From contig NZ_LMSS01000004.1 in the NCBI RefSeq assembly GCF_001429605.1, forward strand, positions 124,001-188,000: 64,000 bases of DNA, written 5' to 3'. A model generated the notes under the pieces. That model worked only from the letters and a program-made list of their open reading frames with translations. It ran no database searches and was not told the DNA's origin. Below are positions 1 through 8,895 of the stretch, piece by piece (positions within the stretch are counted from its first letter, which is position 1; the number at the start of each line of letters is the position of its first letter). The DNA is from Phycicoccus sp. Soil802 (GTDB lineage: Bacteria; Actinomycetota; Actinomycetes; Actinomycetales; Dermatophilaceae). Both the position numbers and the translations under genes were made by a program.

Positions 1-1
1 C

Positions 2-619
2 CAGTTCCTCACCAAGGAGTTCTGGGGACGGCGCATCGTCAGGTGGGCGGTGATCGTGCCCTGGGCCGCGTCGCTCGTGATCACCGCCCGGCTGTTCAGC
101 CTGATCTACAGCTACTACTACGGCACGCTCAACGCCGTGCTCCTCAAGCTGCACGTCATCGACACCCCGATCGACTTCATCGGCAGCGACCGGCTGATCA
201 TGCCGTCGATGATCGTGGTGGGGGTGTTCGTCTCCATCCCGTTCACCGCCTACGTCTTCGTCGCCGGGCTCAACGCGATACCTGGCGACGTCTACGAGGC
301 GGCGCGCATCGACGGTGCCTCGGCCTGGCAGACCTGGCGGCAGATCACGCTGCCCCTGCTGCGACCCGCGATCCTCGTCGCGACCGTCCTGAACATGATC
401 TACGTGTTCAACAGCTTCCCGATCATCTACACGCTCAACGAGTCCAACCCCGGGTTCGGTCACGACACGACGATCACGTTCATGTACAAGCTCGCCTTCA
501 AGAGCGCCGAGAAGGACGTGGGCCAGTCCGCGGCAGCCGGGTTGTTCAACGTGTGCCTGATCCTGGTGGCGGTGCTCGTCTACCTCCGGGTGTCCAGCTG
601 GCGCGAGGAGGAGTCATGA
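2..619 (+). CDS. Sugar ABC transporter permease, MalF type (5' truncated)
   Basis: Inner-membrane permease of a carbohydrate ABC importer; the start lies before the window and the frame is open from base 2. Several hydrophobic segments are visible. Near residues 95-120 of the visible part is the EAA cytoplasmic loop (YEAARIDGASAWQTWRQI, then LPLLRP), which docks the ATPase. The stop overlaps the next permease start (ATGA), so the two are translationally coupled and probably form the heterodimeric pore. The solute-binding protein and perhaps the ATPase should lie upstream, outside the window. The substrate cannot be read from the sequence; the downstream kinases and aldolase suggest a hexose or amino-hexose derivative. 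Confidence 0.9.
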   Translation, partial: QFLTKEFWGRRIVRWAVIVPWAASLVITARLFSLIYSYYYGTLNAVLLKLHVIDTPIDFIGSDRLIMPSMIVVGVFVSIPFTAYVFVAGLNAIPGDVYEAARIDGASAWQTWRQITLPLLRPAILVATVLNMIYVFNSFPIIYTLNESNPGFGHDTTITFMYKLAFKSAEKDVGQSAAAGLFNVCLILVAVLVYLRVSSWREEES

Positions 620-1500
620 GCAGCACGTCCACCGGCCTGCCGGCCGCCCCCACCGTCCGTCGTCCGCGACCGGGTGGGTGGCGGGGCGTCCGGCCGTGGG
701 TCATGCCGATCATCGGCCTGGTCGTCGCCTTCGCCTTCCTGTGGCCCTACCTCGTGATGCTGCTCGACGCGTTCCGCCCGAGCAGCGACGTGGTGAAGAC
801 GCCGCCGTCCCTGCTCCCGGAGCAGTGGAAGTGGACGACGTTCTCCGAGGTGCTCGGTGACGAGCGCTTCCTCGCCTGGCTGAAGAGCTCGCTGGTGATC
901 TCGCTGTCCTCGACCGCCATCGTCGTGGTGGTGGCGATCCCGGCGGCCTACTTCACCGCGCGGTTCCGGTTTCGCGGCCGGATGGCGTTCCTGTTCCTCG
1001 TGCTCGTGACCCAGATGTTCGCCCCTACCTCGCTGGTCGTGGGCATCTACCGCGAGTTCTACGCCCTCACCCTGGTCGACACCTACCAGGCGCTGATCCT
1101 CACCAACGCCGCCTTCAACCTGGCTTTCGCGATCTGGATCCTGCACGGCTTCTTCGCCTCGATCCCGCGCGAGATCGAGGAGGCCGCCGAGCTCGACGGT
1201 GCGGGCCGGCTCGGTCGGCTGTGGCGGGTCATGCTGCCACTGACGCTGCCGGGCCTGGTCACGGCGACGATCTTCACGTTCATCGCGGCCTGGAACGAGT
1301 ACGTCGTCGCGCTCACCCTGATGCTCAGTGACGACAAGAAACCCCTGACCGTCGGCATCAACTCCTACGTCACCGGCTATGAGCAGAACTGGGACCAGCT
1401 GTTCGCCGCCTCCATCGTCGCGATCGTCCCGGTCGTGGTGTTGTTCGCGGTCATCGAGAAGCACCTCGTCGGCGGGCTCACGTCGGGGGCGGTCAAGTGA
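616..1500 (+). CDS. Sugar ABC transporter permease, MalG type
   Basis: Second permease subunit, 294 residues, starting at the ATG that overlaps the upstream stop. It has a basic N-terminus, a first membrane helix near residues 33-53, several further helices and the conserved EAA loop (EIEEAAELDGAGRLGRLWRV, then MLPLTLPG) in the C-terminal half. The C-terminal helix and the ending HLVGGLTSGAVK are typical of MalG-family partners. Its stop overlaps the GTG of the DeoR regulator, so transport and control are in one operon. Family assignment is firm; the sugar is unknown. Confidence 0.93.
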   Translation: MSSTSTGLPAAPTVRRPRPGGWRGVRPWVMPIIGLVVAFAFLWPYLVMLLDAFRPSSDVVKTPPSLLPEQWKWTTFSEVLGDERFLAWLKSSLVISLSSTAIVVVVAIPAAYFTARFRFRGRMAFLFLVLVTQMFAPTSLVVGIYREFYALTLVDTYQALILTNAAFNLAFAIWILHGFFASIPREIEEAAELDGAGRLGRLWRVMLPLTLPGLVTATIFTFIAAWNEYVVALTLMLSDDKKPLTVGINSYVTGYEQNWDQLFAASIVAIVPVVVLFAVIEKHLVGGLTSGAVK

Positions 1501-2309
1501 GCGAGCTCGAGGTGCGCGGCGGCATGGATCGCGGCGCCCGCTGGGGTGCCCTGCTCGCCCTCCTCGCCGAGCACGGCCGGCTCAGCGTGGCCCAGGTCGT
1601 GGAGGCGCTCGGTGTCTCGGAGGCCACGGTGCGGCGCGACTTCGGCGAGCTCGCCGCCCAGCAGCTGGTGACCCGCACCCACGGCGGGGTCGTGGCCAGC
1701 GCGGTGGCGTACGAGCTGCCGGCCCGCTACAAGCTCGCGGGGAGCGACTCGGCCAAGGAGCGGGTCGCAGCCCATGCGGCCGACCTCGTGCCGGAGGGCA
1801 CCGTGGTGGGCTTCAACGGGGGCACGACGACCAGCGCGACCGCGCGACGGCTCGCGGCCCGAGCCGACCTCGCGGCCAGCTCGAGGCGCCCCGCGGTCAC
1901 CGTCGTGACCAACGCGCTCAACATCGCCACCGAGATGGTGCTGCGACCCTTCATCCGCTGCGTGTCGCTGGGGGGCGTGGCGCGGCAGGAGTCCTACGAG
2001 CTCTCGGGTCCGCTCGCCGCCATGGTGCTGGGCGAGCTGTGGCTCGACACAGTCGTCCTCGGCGTCGACGGGGTCTCCAGCGCGGGCGGGGCCACCTGCC
2101 AGCACGAGGGGGAGGCCGGCATCAACTCGCTCATGGTCCAGCGCGCGGACCGGGTCGTCGTCGTCGCGACGGGCGACAAGGTCGGCCGCCGGGCGTTCGC
2201 GCGGATCTGCCCGACCGAGCGGATCTCGTTGCTGGTCACCGATTCCAGCGCTCCCGACGATGCTGTCTCCGACCTGCGGGCCGCGGGTGTCACGGTGCAG
2301 GTGGTCTGA
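1497..2309 (+). CDS. DeoR-family transcriptional regulator
   Basis: Sugar-responsive regulator, 270 residues, GTG start overlapping the previous stop. Residues about 16-65 form the DeoR winged helix (LSVAQVVEALGVSEATVRRD, then a wing ending in TRTHGGV). The rest is the DeoR C-terminal sensor domain, a phosphosugar isomerase-like fold with FNGGTTTSATA near residue 105 and GVDGVSSAGG near 190. Members usually bind a phosphorylated sugar made by the pathway they control. Its place between transporter and kinase genes suggests local, probably repressing, control. No operator is visible because the operon promoter lies upstream of the window. Confidence 0.92.
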   Translation: MSELEVRGGMDRGARWGALLALLAEHGRLSVAQVVEALGVSEATVRRDFGELAAQQLVTRTHGGVVASAVAYELPARYKLAGSDSAKERVAAHAADLVPEGTVVGFNGGTTTSATARRLAARADLAASSRRPAVTVVTNALNIATEMVLRPFIRCVSLGGVARQESYELSGPLAAMVLGELWLDTVVLGVDGVSSAGGATCQHEGEAGINSLMVQRADRVVVVATGDKVGRRAFARICPTERISLLVTDSSAPDDAVSDLRAAGVTVQVV

Positions 2310-2311
2310 GG

Positions 2312-3229
2312 GTGGATCGTCCTGTCGTGGCCGCGATCGATGTGGGCGGCACGCGGATCAAGTCAGCCCTGGTGACCCGCGAAGGAGTCGAGGTCGTGGC
2401 CCTCACTCGACCCACTCCCGAGCGCCTCGACGTCGACGGCGCCCTGGTGGACGCCGCGGTCGACACCGTGGGCGCGCTGCGGGACGCCGCGACCCGGGAC
2501 GGCCACGAGGTCGCCGTCGCCGCGGTGGGACTGGTCGTGCCGGGGATCGTCGACGACGGCAGGGGCCTGGCGCGATGGTCGGCCAACCTGGGCTGGCGCG
2601 ACCTGCCCGTCGCCGAACCGCTGGAGCGGGTCCTCGCGCTCCCGGTCGCGTTCGGCCACGACGTGCGTGCCGGGCTGGTGGCCGAGGCCAGGTTCGGCGC
2701 CGCCCGGCTCGCCTCGAACGCCGTCTTCGTCGCGATCGGCACGGGAGTGGCCGGCGCGCTCCTGCTCGACGGACGGGTCATCTCGGCCGACGGCTGGAGC
2801 GGCGAGCTGGGTCACCTGGTCGTCGAGCCCGGCGGTCCCCGCTGTGGCTGCGGAGGGCGGGGATGCCTCGAGGCCGTCGCGTCGGCCGCAGCGGTCGAGT
2901 CGGCCTACGCGGCCAGCACCGGCACCCGGCGTGACGCCGCTGCCGTCGCGGAGCTCGTGGCGGGCGGAGACCTGCCGGCCACCAGCGTGTGGCAGGGGGC
3001 CGTCGACGCGCTGGCCCGGGCGGTCGTCGCGACGGTCACCCTGACCGGGGTCGAGCGAGTCGTCGTGGGTGGCGGACTGAGCCGCAGCGGTGAGGTGCTG
3101 CTGCGCCCGCTGCGCAGCGCGGTCGAGTCCGCCCTCACGTTCCAGCGGCGCCCCACCATTGTGCAGGCCGCGCTCGGGGACCGCGCCGGATGCCTGGGCG
3201 CCTCCTGCCTGGCGTGGGATCGCACGTGA
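2312..3229 (+). CDS. ROK-family sugar kinase
   Basis: ATP-dependent sugar kinase, 305 residues, starting at GTG two bases after the DeoR stop. The phosphate-binding motif DVGGTRIK is at residues 10-17, the expected catalytic Asp lies in FGHDVRAG near residue 115, and the ROK zinc site CGCGGRGCLE is near residue 178. There is no N-terminal helix-turn-helix, so this is an enzyme and not a NagC/XylR-type repressor. It probably phosphorylates the imported sugar at C6 before the PfkB kinase and aldolase act. Substrate (glucose, GlcNAc, ManNAc, fructose or similar) cannot be assigned. Confidence 0.9.
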   Translation: MDRPVVAAIDVGGTRIKSALVTREGVEVVALTRPTPERLDVDGALVDAAVDTVGALRDAATRDGHEVAVAAVGLVVPGIVDDGRGLARWSANLGWRDLPVAEPLERVLALPVAFGHDVRAGLVAEARFGAARLASNAVFVAIGTGVAGALLLDGRVISADGWSGELGHLVVEPGGPRCGCGGRGCLEAVASAAAVESAYAASTGTRRDAAAVAELVAGGDLPATSVWQGAVDALARAVVATVTLTGVERVVVGGGLSRSGEVLLRPLRSAVESALTFQRRPTIVQAALGDRAGCLGASCLAWDRT

Positions 3230-4149
3230 TCGTCACCGTCACGCCCAACCCGGCCCTTGACGTCACGTATGCCGTCGAGCGCCTCACGGTCCACCGCAGC
3301 CACCGCGTGCTCGAGGTCCGCGAGGTGGCGGGCGGCAAGGGGCTGAACGTCTCGTCGGTTCTCACCGGCCAGGGACAGCCGGTGCTGGCGGTGGGCCTGG
3401 TCGGGGGAGCCGCCGGCGAACGGCTGCTCGCCGACCTCGACGCACGCGGCATACGGCACTCGTGCCTGACGAGCCCGGTCGAGACCCGGCGCACGGTCAC
3501 CGTCGTCTCGCGGGCCGACGGCGAGGCGACCGCCTTCAACGAACCCGGTGCGCCCTGCGCCCCCGGCCAGTGGGACTCGGTCGTCGCGCACACCGGTCGG
3601 GTGCTCGTCGAGCACGGTGCCGCGGTGCTGGTCGCCTCCGGCAGCGTCCCACCGGGCTTTCCGCCCGACGGGTACGCCCAGCTCGTGGCGGCCGGTCACG
3701 CCGCCGGCTGCCGGGTGGTCCTCGACGCCTCCGGCGACGGGTTGCTCGGTGGGGTCGCCGCTGGTCCGGACGTGGTCAAGCCCAACCGCGACGAGCTCGC
3801 CGAGGCGACCGGGAGCGACGACCCGGTCGCGGGTGCCCGTCTGCTCCAGGACCGCGGGGCCGGGGACGTGCTGGTCTCGCTGGGGCCGGACGGCATGGTC
3901 TGGGTCCCAGCGCAGGGTCCGGTGCTGCGGGCTGCACTGGGCCACGCACTGCTCGGCAACCCCACCGGGGCCGGCGACGCCGCCGTGGCCGCGGTGGCCG
4001 CGGGCTTGCTGTCGGGGGAGCCGCCCGAGCTGTTGCTGCGCAACGCCGTGGCCTGGTCTGCGGCGGCGGTGCTGCAGCCGGTCGCAGGGGTCGTGTCGGC
4101 CGATGACGTCGCCCGCCTGGGGGCCGACGTGACGATCTGGAGGGACTGA
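3226..4149 (+). CDS. PfkB-family phosphosugar kinase (1-phosphofructokinase/tagatose-6-phosphate kinase type)
   Basis: Ribokinase-fold kinase, 307 residues. I chose the GTG at 3226 because it overlaps the ROK stop and gives the family N-terminus IVTVTPNPALDVTY; an upstream in-frame ATG would add 12 residues of overlap. PfkB signature 1 (VAGGKGLNVSSVL) is near residues 35-50 and signature 2 with the catalytic base (NPTGAGDAA) near residue 245. The family phosphorylates fructose-1-P or tagatose-6-P to a 1,6-bisphosphate. The next gene encodes the bisphosphate aldolase, so the two steps are consecutive. Confidence 0.9.
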   Translation: MIVTVTPNPALDVTYAVERLTVHRSHRVLEVREVAGGKGLNVSSVLTGQGQPVLAVGLVGGAAGERLLADLDARGIRHSCLTSPVETRRTVTVVSRADGEATAFNEPGAPCAPGQWDSVVAHTGRVLVEHGAAVLVASGSVPPGFPPDGYAQLVAAGHAAGCRVVLDASGDGLLGGVAAGPDVVKPNRDELAEATGSDDPVAGARLLQDRGAGDVLVSLGPDGMVWVPAQGPVLRAALGHALLGNPTGAGDAAVAAVAAGLLSGEPPELLLRNAVAWSAAAVLQPVAGVVSADDVARLGADVTIWRD

Positions 4150-4150
4150 C

Positions 4151-4984
4151 GTGCTGGCTGATCTGGCAGGGGTGCTCGCGGAGGCGCGGGCGCAGGGGCG
4201 CGGGGTGGCGGCCTTCAACGTCATCCACCTCGAGCATGCGCAGGCCCTGGTCGGGGCGGCCGAGGACGTGGGCCTGCCCGTCGTCCTGCAGGTCAGCGAG
4301 AACACCGTGCGTTTCCACGGAGCCCTGGCCCCGCTCGCGGCGGCGGCCCGCGTGCTGGCCGAGGCGGCCACCGTCCCCGTGGTGCTCCACCTCGACCACG
4401 CCGTGAGCACCGACCTGGTCGAGGAGGCGCTCGGTGCGGGCTTCACGTCGGTGATGTTCGACGGGTCGACCCTCGAGGACAGCGAGAACCGTGCCGTCAC
4501 GCGGGCGGTCGTCGACCGCTGCCACGCCGCGGGGGTGAGCGTCGAGGCAGAGCTCGGCGAGATCGGGGGCAAGGACGGCGTGCACGCCCCTGGAGTCCGG
4601 ACGCGACCGGACGAGGCGGCCCAGTTCGCCCGCGACACTGGCGTGGACGCGCTCGCGGTGGCCGTCGGGTCCTCCCACGCGATGACCCACCGCACCGCGG
4701 TCCTCGACCTCGACCTGATCGCGGCGATCGCGGCGCAGGTGCCCGTCCCACTGGTGCTGCACGGCTCGTCGGGGGTGCCTGACGACGGGATCCAGGCGGC
4801 GGTGCGCGCGGGAATGACCAAGATCAACATCGCGACGCACCTGAACGCCGTCTTCACCGCAGCCGTGCGTGAGCGGCTGGCGGCCGACGACGCACTGGTC
4901 GACACCCGCAAGTACCTCGGGCCGGCGCGCGCAGCCGTGCGCGCCGAGGCGGCCCGGCTGCTGGCGCTGGTCGCGCTGCGCTGA
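4151..4984 (+). CDS. Class II fructose/tagatose-bisphosphate aldolase
   Basis: Zinc aldolase that splits a ketose 1,6-bisphosphate into dihydroxyacetone phosphate and glyceraldehyde 3-phosphate; 277 residues, GTG start one base after the kinase stop. Metal and catalytic signatures are present: LDHA near residue 80, AELGEIGG near 132, a His in VGSSHAM near 178 and HGSSG near 203. Length and sequence fit the short GatY/KbaY/AgaY branch better than the glycolytic Fba of actinobacteria. As last gene of the operon it closes the route transporter, ROK kinase, PfkB kinase, aldolase. Tagatose versus fructose cannot be decided here. Confidence 0.92.
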   Translation: MLADLAGVLAEARAQGRGVAAFNVIHLEHAQALVGAAEDVGLPVVLQVSENTVRFHGALAPLAAAARVLAEAATVPVVLHLDHAVSTDLVEEALGAGFTSVMFDGSTLEDSENRAVTRAVVDRCHAAGVSVEAELGEIGGKDGVHAPGVRTRPDEAAQFARDTGVDALAVAVGSSHAMTHRTAVLDLDLIAAIAAQVPVPLVLHGSSGVPDDGIQAAVRAGMTKINIATHLNAVFTAAVRERLAADDALVDTRKYLGPARAAVRAEAARLLALVALR

Positions 4985-5062
4985 CGGGTGTCCGCGGCAC
5001 GGCGAACCCGCCGCACGGCGCGAACGGCCCGGCCGCGCGGCAGGGAACGGGCGTGCCCGGCA

Positions 5063-5068
5063 TACCCT
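5063..5068 (+). promoter_or_regulatory. -10 box of a leaderless transcript
   Basis: TACCCT ends six bases before the ATG at 5075, with no purine-rich ribosome site between. It overlaps a copy of the CGGCATACC word (5058-5066). Confidence 0.45.
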
Positions 5069-5074
5069 CGACGC

Positions 5075-5698
5075 ATGAGTGACCTGCAGTGTGCCGCCAC
5101 GCTCCTCGTCGCCCGCCACGGCGACGCGGAGTACGGACACCCCTCGGTGCTGTCCGACGAGGGAGGGTGGCTGTCGCCCAAGGGGATCGAGCAGACCACT
5201 GCCCTGGCCGAGTCCCTGGTCGGCCGAAGGGTGGCCGCGGTCCGCACCAGCCCGCTGGCGCGTGCCGTCCAGTCCGGCGCGGTCGCGGCCGAGGTCCTGG
5301 GCGTCGACTCGCGCGCGGTCGAGGGGCTCGAGGAGTTCTCGGTCGGTGCCCTGGCGGGCCGGCCGCACGACGACCCCGAGCTGCACTCGGTCTTCAAGGC
5401 CTGGCTGCACGGCGACACGAGGCGCTGCATCCCCGGCGGGGAGACGGGGGAGGAGGTCCTCACCCGCTACCGGGAGGCGCTGCTGTCGATCGCCGACCAG
5501 TTCCGCGGCGAGACCGTCCTGGTCTTCTCGCACGGTGGCGTCATGTCGTTCGCCCTGCCGCGGCTGTCCAGCCACCTCCGCGGGGACCTCGCCGCAGCCA
5601 AGTTCCTGCCCAACTGCGGGGTGGCCGAGGTGGCGGTCGACGGTGACGGCTTCGACGTCCGCACCTGGCCGGGCTCGACCGACCGCGCGGTCGTCTGA
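5075..5698 (+). CDS. Histidine phosphatase family protein
   Basis: Phosphoglycerate-mutase-like phosphatase, 207 residues. The catalytic RHG motif (LLVARHGDAEYG) is near residue 15, and the second catalytic His is in FSHGGVMSFAL near residue 155. The start is the ATG six bases after a TACCCT box, giving the family N-terminus; longer upstream frames lack homology. It has its own likely promoter and stands apart from the sugar operon. The family includes phosphoglycerate mutases, alpha-ribazole phosphatases and broad phosphatases, so the substrate is unknown. Confidence 0.85.
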   Translation: MSDLQCAATLLVARHGDAEYGHPSVLSDEGGWLSPKGIEQTTALAESLVGRRVAAVRTSPLARAVQSGAVAAEVLGVDSRAVEGLEEFSVGALAGRPHDDPELHSVFKAWLHGDTRRCIPGGETGEEVLTRYREALLSIADQFRGETVLVFSHGGVMSFALPRLSSHLRGDLAAAKFLPNCGVAEVAVDGDGFDVRTWPGSTDRAVV

Positions 5699-5742
5699 CC
5701 CCGGCGCCACCTGCACAGGGTGTGCCAGCGCCGCCCCGACGA

Positions 5743-6438
5743 CTAGAACAGCCGGTGCTCGCTGTTGTCGATGCCCTTGAGCGCGTCGTAGTCCAGCGTC
5801 ACGCAACGGATGCCCCGGTCGGTCGCCAGCGTGCGCGCCTGCGGCTTGATCTCCTGCGCCGCGAAGACCCCGGTCACCGGTGACAGGTGCGGGTCGCGGT
5901 TCATCAGCTCGAGGTAGCGGGTGAGCTGCTCGACGCCGTCGATGTCACCCCGCCGCTTGATCTCCACGGCCACCGAGGCCCCGGCGGCATCACGGCACAG
6001 GATGTCGACCGGTCCGATGGCGGTCATGTACTCGCGACGCACCAGGCTCCAGCCGTCGCCGAGGGTGTGGATGTGCTCGGCCAGGAGCTTCTGGAGGTGG
6101 GCCTCGACCCCGTCCTTGACCAGCCCGGGGTCGACCCCGAGCTCGTGCGACGAGTCGTGCAGCACCTCGTGGATGAGCACCCGGAGCCGGTCCTCCGACT
6201 TGGCGTGCTGCACCAGCCAGACGGCCGTGACGCCGTCCGCGGTCTCGTGCTCCTCGGGGGACACCTCGGCCATCGCGCACGGAGGAGACATCCAGTTGAG
6301 CGGCTTGTACGAACCACCATCGCTGTGGACCAGCACCGACCCGTCCGCCTTGACGAGGAGCAACCTCGTCGCCAGGGGGAGGTGGGCCGTCAGCCGGCCC
6401 TCGTAGTCCACCGAACACTTCGCTATGACCAGCCGCAC
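5743..6438 (-). CDS. nucS: Endonuclease NucS (EndoMS), mismatch-specific
   Basis: Nuclease that cuts both strands at mismatched bases; in actinobacteria lacking MutS/MutL it carries the non-canonical mismatch-repair pathway, with the beta clamp as partner. The protein is 231 residues, the usual length. It begins [20 protein letters not shown] (N-terminal DNA-binding domain). The RecB-like nuclease triad is visible: Asp145 in PVDILCRD, then Glu159 and Lys161 in AVEIKRRG, with a QLTRY motif near 171. It is transcribed on the minus strand, convergent with the histidine phosphatase. Confidence 0.96.
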   Translation of the reverse strand: MRLVIAKCSVDYEGRLTAHLPLATRLLLVKADGSVLVHSDGGSYKPLNWMSPPCAMAEVSPEEHETADGVTAVWLVQHAKSEDRLRVLIHEVLHDSSHELGVDPGLVKDGVEAHLQKLLAEHIHTLGDGWSLVRREYMTAIGPVDILCRDAAGASVAVEIKRRGDIDGVEQLTRYLELMNRDPHLSPVTGVFAAQEIKPQARTLATDRGIRCVTLDYDALKGIDNSEHRLF

Positions 6439-6518
6439 GAGGGGTCACTCTACGGGCAGCCAACCGTTGCGTCGTGCGGGGTCGGTGGCGCACACTCGGA
6501 GCACAGAGGTGAGCTGGT

Positions 6519-6923
6519 ATGCCGAACGTCCTGGGCAACGTCGCCGGTCTCGTCCTCGTGATGGGCACCCTCGTGAGCGGGGTGCGTTGGCTCACGACGG
6601 GCCAGCCACCCCGGCTCGTGCAGCCAGCCGTCACGAGGTACCAGGCACGGCGCGACCTGCGGCGCCCTGTGCCCGAACCCATCCCGCCCATCCTGCTGGC
6701 GATGGAGCTGAGCCGGCTGGCCGCGCACATCCGCCGTGTCGAGGCGGGCGACCAGCCCCGCAAGGCGGAGCGGCTGATGGCGGCCAGGCTCGCCTACGAC
6801 CACGCGCTGCGGGACTACTGCCGGGCCGTCGGCATCCCGGTGCCTGTGGCGATCCGCGGCCTGTCCCGCGAGCAGCGGTTCCACATGGAGTCCGCCCTGA
6901 TCGGCGCCGGCCACGACTGGTGA
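6519..6923 (+). CDS. Conserved hypothetical protein with one N-terminal membrane helix
   Basis: 134 residues, function not recognised. Residues about 5-24 (LGNVAGLVLVMGTLVSGVRW) form one likely membrane helix; the rest is soluble, basic and probably helical, with the central stretch LAMELSRLAAHIRRVEAGDQ. The ATG lies inside a GGTATGCCG word. It is divergent from nucS, about 80 bp away, so the promoters share that gap. Coding character is good (GC-rich third positions, no competing frame). It resembles small actinobacterial proteins beside nucS, but that is recollection, not proof. Confidence 0.65.
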   Translation: MPNVLGNVAGLVLVMGTLVSGVRWLTTGQPPRLVQPAVTRYQARRDLRRPVPEPIPPILLAMELSRLAAHIRRVEAGDQPRKAERLMAARLAYDHALRDYCRAVGIPVPVAIRGLSREQRFHMESALIGAGHDW

Positions 6924-6938
6924 CCCGGCTTCCCGCAG

Positions 6939-6986
6939 GTCTTTGATGGGTTGGCCACACCAGGGTGTGGTCAACCCATCAAAGAC
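6939..6986. terminator. Near-perfect hairpin, GTCTTTGA family, copy 1
   Basis: Arms of 23 bases (GTCTTTGATGGGTTGG... against ...CAACCCATCAAAGAC) pair with one mismatch around a two-base loop. It lies between the hypothetical gene and the dehydrogenase at 7066. A degenerate copy is at 22493-22540. It could terminate transcription or be a dispersed repeat. Confidence 0.6.
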
Positions 6987-7065
6987 TCGGGCTTCGGGGC
7001 CGGGGTGGTGACCGTCACGCTGCCCAGGGGTCCACGCGGCATACCCGCTCTGCCAGACTCGCCGC

Positions 7066-8844
7066 ATGGCTCGTGAGTTCAGCAAGGTCGGAGTGATCGG
7101 TCTCGGCACCATGGGTGCCGGCATCGTCGAGGTGTTCGCCCGCAACGGCATCGACGTCGTCGCCGTCGAGGTCGACGAGGCGGCGGTCGAGAAGGGCCGT
7201 GGGGTGCTCGAGCACTCCACCGGCCGGGCGGTCAGCCGCGGCAAGCTGAGCGAGGAGGACCAGGCGGCGCTGCACTCGCGCGTGCTGTTCACCTCGAGCC
7301 TCGACGACCTCGCGGAGTGCGAGCTGGTCGTCGAGGCCGTCCCGGAGCACCTCGACCTCAAGAAGGACGTCTTCGGCAAGCTCGACGCGATCGTCGGCCC
7401 CGACGCCATCCTCGCGACCAACACCTCGTCGCTGTCGGTCACCGAGATCGCGGTGGCCACCGGCAACCCCAAGCGGGTCGTCGGCATGCACTTCTTCAAC
7501 CCCGCGCCCGTGCTGCAGTTCGTCGAGGTCATCCGCACGGTCGTCACCGAGGACGAGGTGTTCGAGGACGTCAAGGCCCTGGCCCTGCGGCTCGGCAAGC
7601 AGCCGGTCATCGTCGGCGACAAGGCCGGGTTCATCGCCAACGCCCTGCTGTTCGGCTACCTCAACCACGCCGTCTCGATGTTCGAGTCGCGCTATGCCAG
7701 CCGCGAGGACATCGACGCGGCGATGAAGCTCGGCTGCGGCTACCCGATGGGACCGCTGGCGCTGATGGACCTCATCGGCCTGGACACCGCCTACGAGATC
7801 CTCGACACGATGTACAAGCAGGGCCGGGACCGGCTGCACGCCCCCAGCCCGGTCATCAAGCAGATGGTCAGCGCCGGCCTCAAGGGCCGCAAGAGCGGGC
7901 GCGGGTTCTACACCTACGCCGAGCCGGGCAGCAGCCAGGTCGTCGACGACTCCCTCACGCCGCGCCCCGCAGGTGACGCGGGCGTGGCCCTGCGCGAGGT
8001 CCGCACGGTCGGCGTCGTGGGCTCCGGCACCATGGCCACCGGCATCATCGAGGTCTTCGCCAAGGCCGGCTACGACGTCACCTACGTGACCCGCAGCCAG
8101 GCCAAGGTCGACGCCGTCACCGCGGCGATCACCAAGTCGCTCGAGAAGGCGGTGCAGCGCGGCAAGCTCGAGGAGTCGGCCCGCGCCGAGGCGTTGTCCC
8201 ACCTCACCGGCACCACCTCGCTGGACGCCCTGGCCACCGTCGACCTCGTGGTCGAGGCGGTCGTCGAGGACCTCGCCGTCAAGAAGGCGTTGTTCGAGAA
8301 CCTCGACGAGATCTGCAAGCCGGGCGCGATCCTGGCCACCACCACCTCGTCGCTGCCCGTCGTCGACTGCGCGGCCGCCACGACGCGGCCCGAGGACGTC
8401 ATCGGGATGCACTTCTTCAACCCGGCCCAGGTCATGAAGCTCGTCGAGGTCGTCCACACCGTCTCGACCGCCGCCGACGTCGTGGCCACCATCCAGGACG
8501 TGTGTGCCAAGGTCGGCAAGCATGCCGTGACCTGCGGTGACCGCTCGGGCTTCATCGTCAACGCGCTGCTGTTCCCCTACCTCAACGACGCCGTGAAGAT
8601 GCTCAGCGCCAACTACGCCACCGCCGACGACATCGACACCGCCATGAAGACCGGCTGTGGCCTGCCGATGGGGCCGTTCGAGCTGCTCGACGTGGTCGGC
8701 AACGACGTGTCCCTGGCGATCCAGCGTGAGCTCTACCTCGAGTTCCGCGAGCCCGGGTTCGCCCCGGCGCCGCTGCTCGAGCACATGGTCACGGCCGGCT
8801 ACCTCGGTCGCAAGACCGGTCGCGGCTTCCGCACCTACGCCTGA
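7066..8844 (+). CDS. 3-hydroxyacyl-CoA (3-hydroxybutyryl-CoA) dehydrogenase, tandem-duplicated
   Basis: NAD(P)-dependent dehydrogenase interconverting 3-hydroxyacyl-CoA and 3-oxoacyl-CoA; 592 residues, about twice a single PaaH/Hbd unit. Copy 1 (about 1-290) has GLGTMGAG at 12-19, the catalytic Ser in NTSSL near 121 and His in GMHFFNP at 142. Copy 2 (about 310-592) has GSGTMATG near 319, TTSSL near 425 and GMHFFNP near 448. Both keep the Ser-His-Glu relay; copy 2 has Ala in place of the third nucleotide-loop Gly and Thr in place of Asn before TSS. Full-length fusions of about 590 residues are known in actinobacteria. A CAGACT box six bases before ATG suggests a leaderless mRNA. Role: fatty-acid oxidation or the acetoacetyl-CoA to crotonyl-CoA route that feeds ccrA. 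Confidence 0.93.
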   Translation: MAREFSKVGVIGLGTMGAGIVEVFARNGIDVVAVEVDEAAVEKGRGVLEHSTGRAVSRGKLSEEDQAALHSRVLFTSSLDDLAECELVVEAVPEHLDLKKDVFGKLDAIVGPDAILATNTSSLSVTEIAVATGNPKRVVGMHFFNPAPVLQFVEVIRTVVTEDEVFEDVKALALRLGKQPVIVGDKAGFIANALLFGYLNHAVSMFESRYASREDIDAAMKLGCGYPMGPLALMDLIGLDTAYEILDTMYKQGRDRLHAPSPVIKQMVSAGLKGRKSGRGFYTYAEPGSSQVVDDSLTPRPAGDAGVALREVRTVGVVGSGTMATGIIEVFAKAGYDVTYVTRSQAKVDAVTAAITKSLEKAVQRGKLEESARAEALSHLTGTTSLDALATVDLVVEAVVEDLAVKKALFENLDEICKPGAILATTTSSLPVVDCAAATTRPEDVIGMHFFNPAQVMKLVEVVHTVSTAADVVATIQDVCAKVGKHAVTCGDRSGFIVNALLFPYLNDAVKMLSANYATADDIDTAMKTGCGLPMGPFELLDVVGNDVSLAIQRELYLEFREPGFAPAPLLEHMVTAGYLGRKTGRGFRTYA

Positions 8845-8895
8845 GCCGGGTCGGGTGCGGCCTTCGGGCCGTGCGGCCTCTGGGAGACTGGACCC

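Noticed and set aside
2905-5463. An 852-codon minus-strand frame over the sugar operon
   Set aside because: Antisense to ROK kinase, PfkB kinase and aldolase genes that have clear motifs; no homology pattern of its own.
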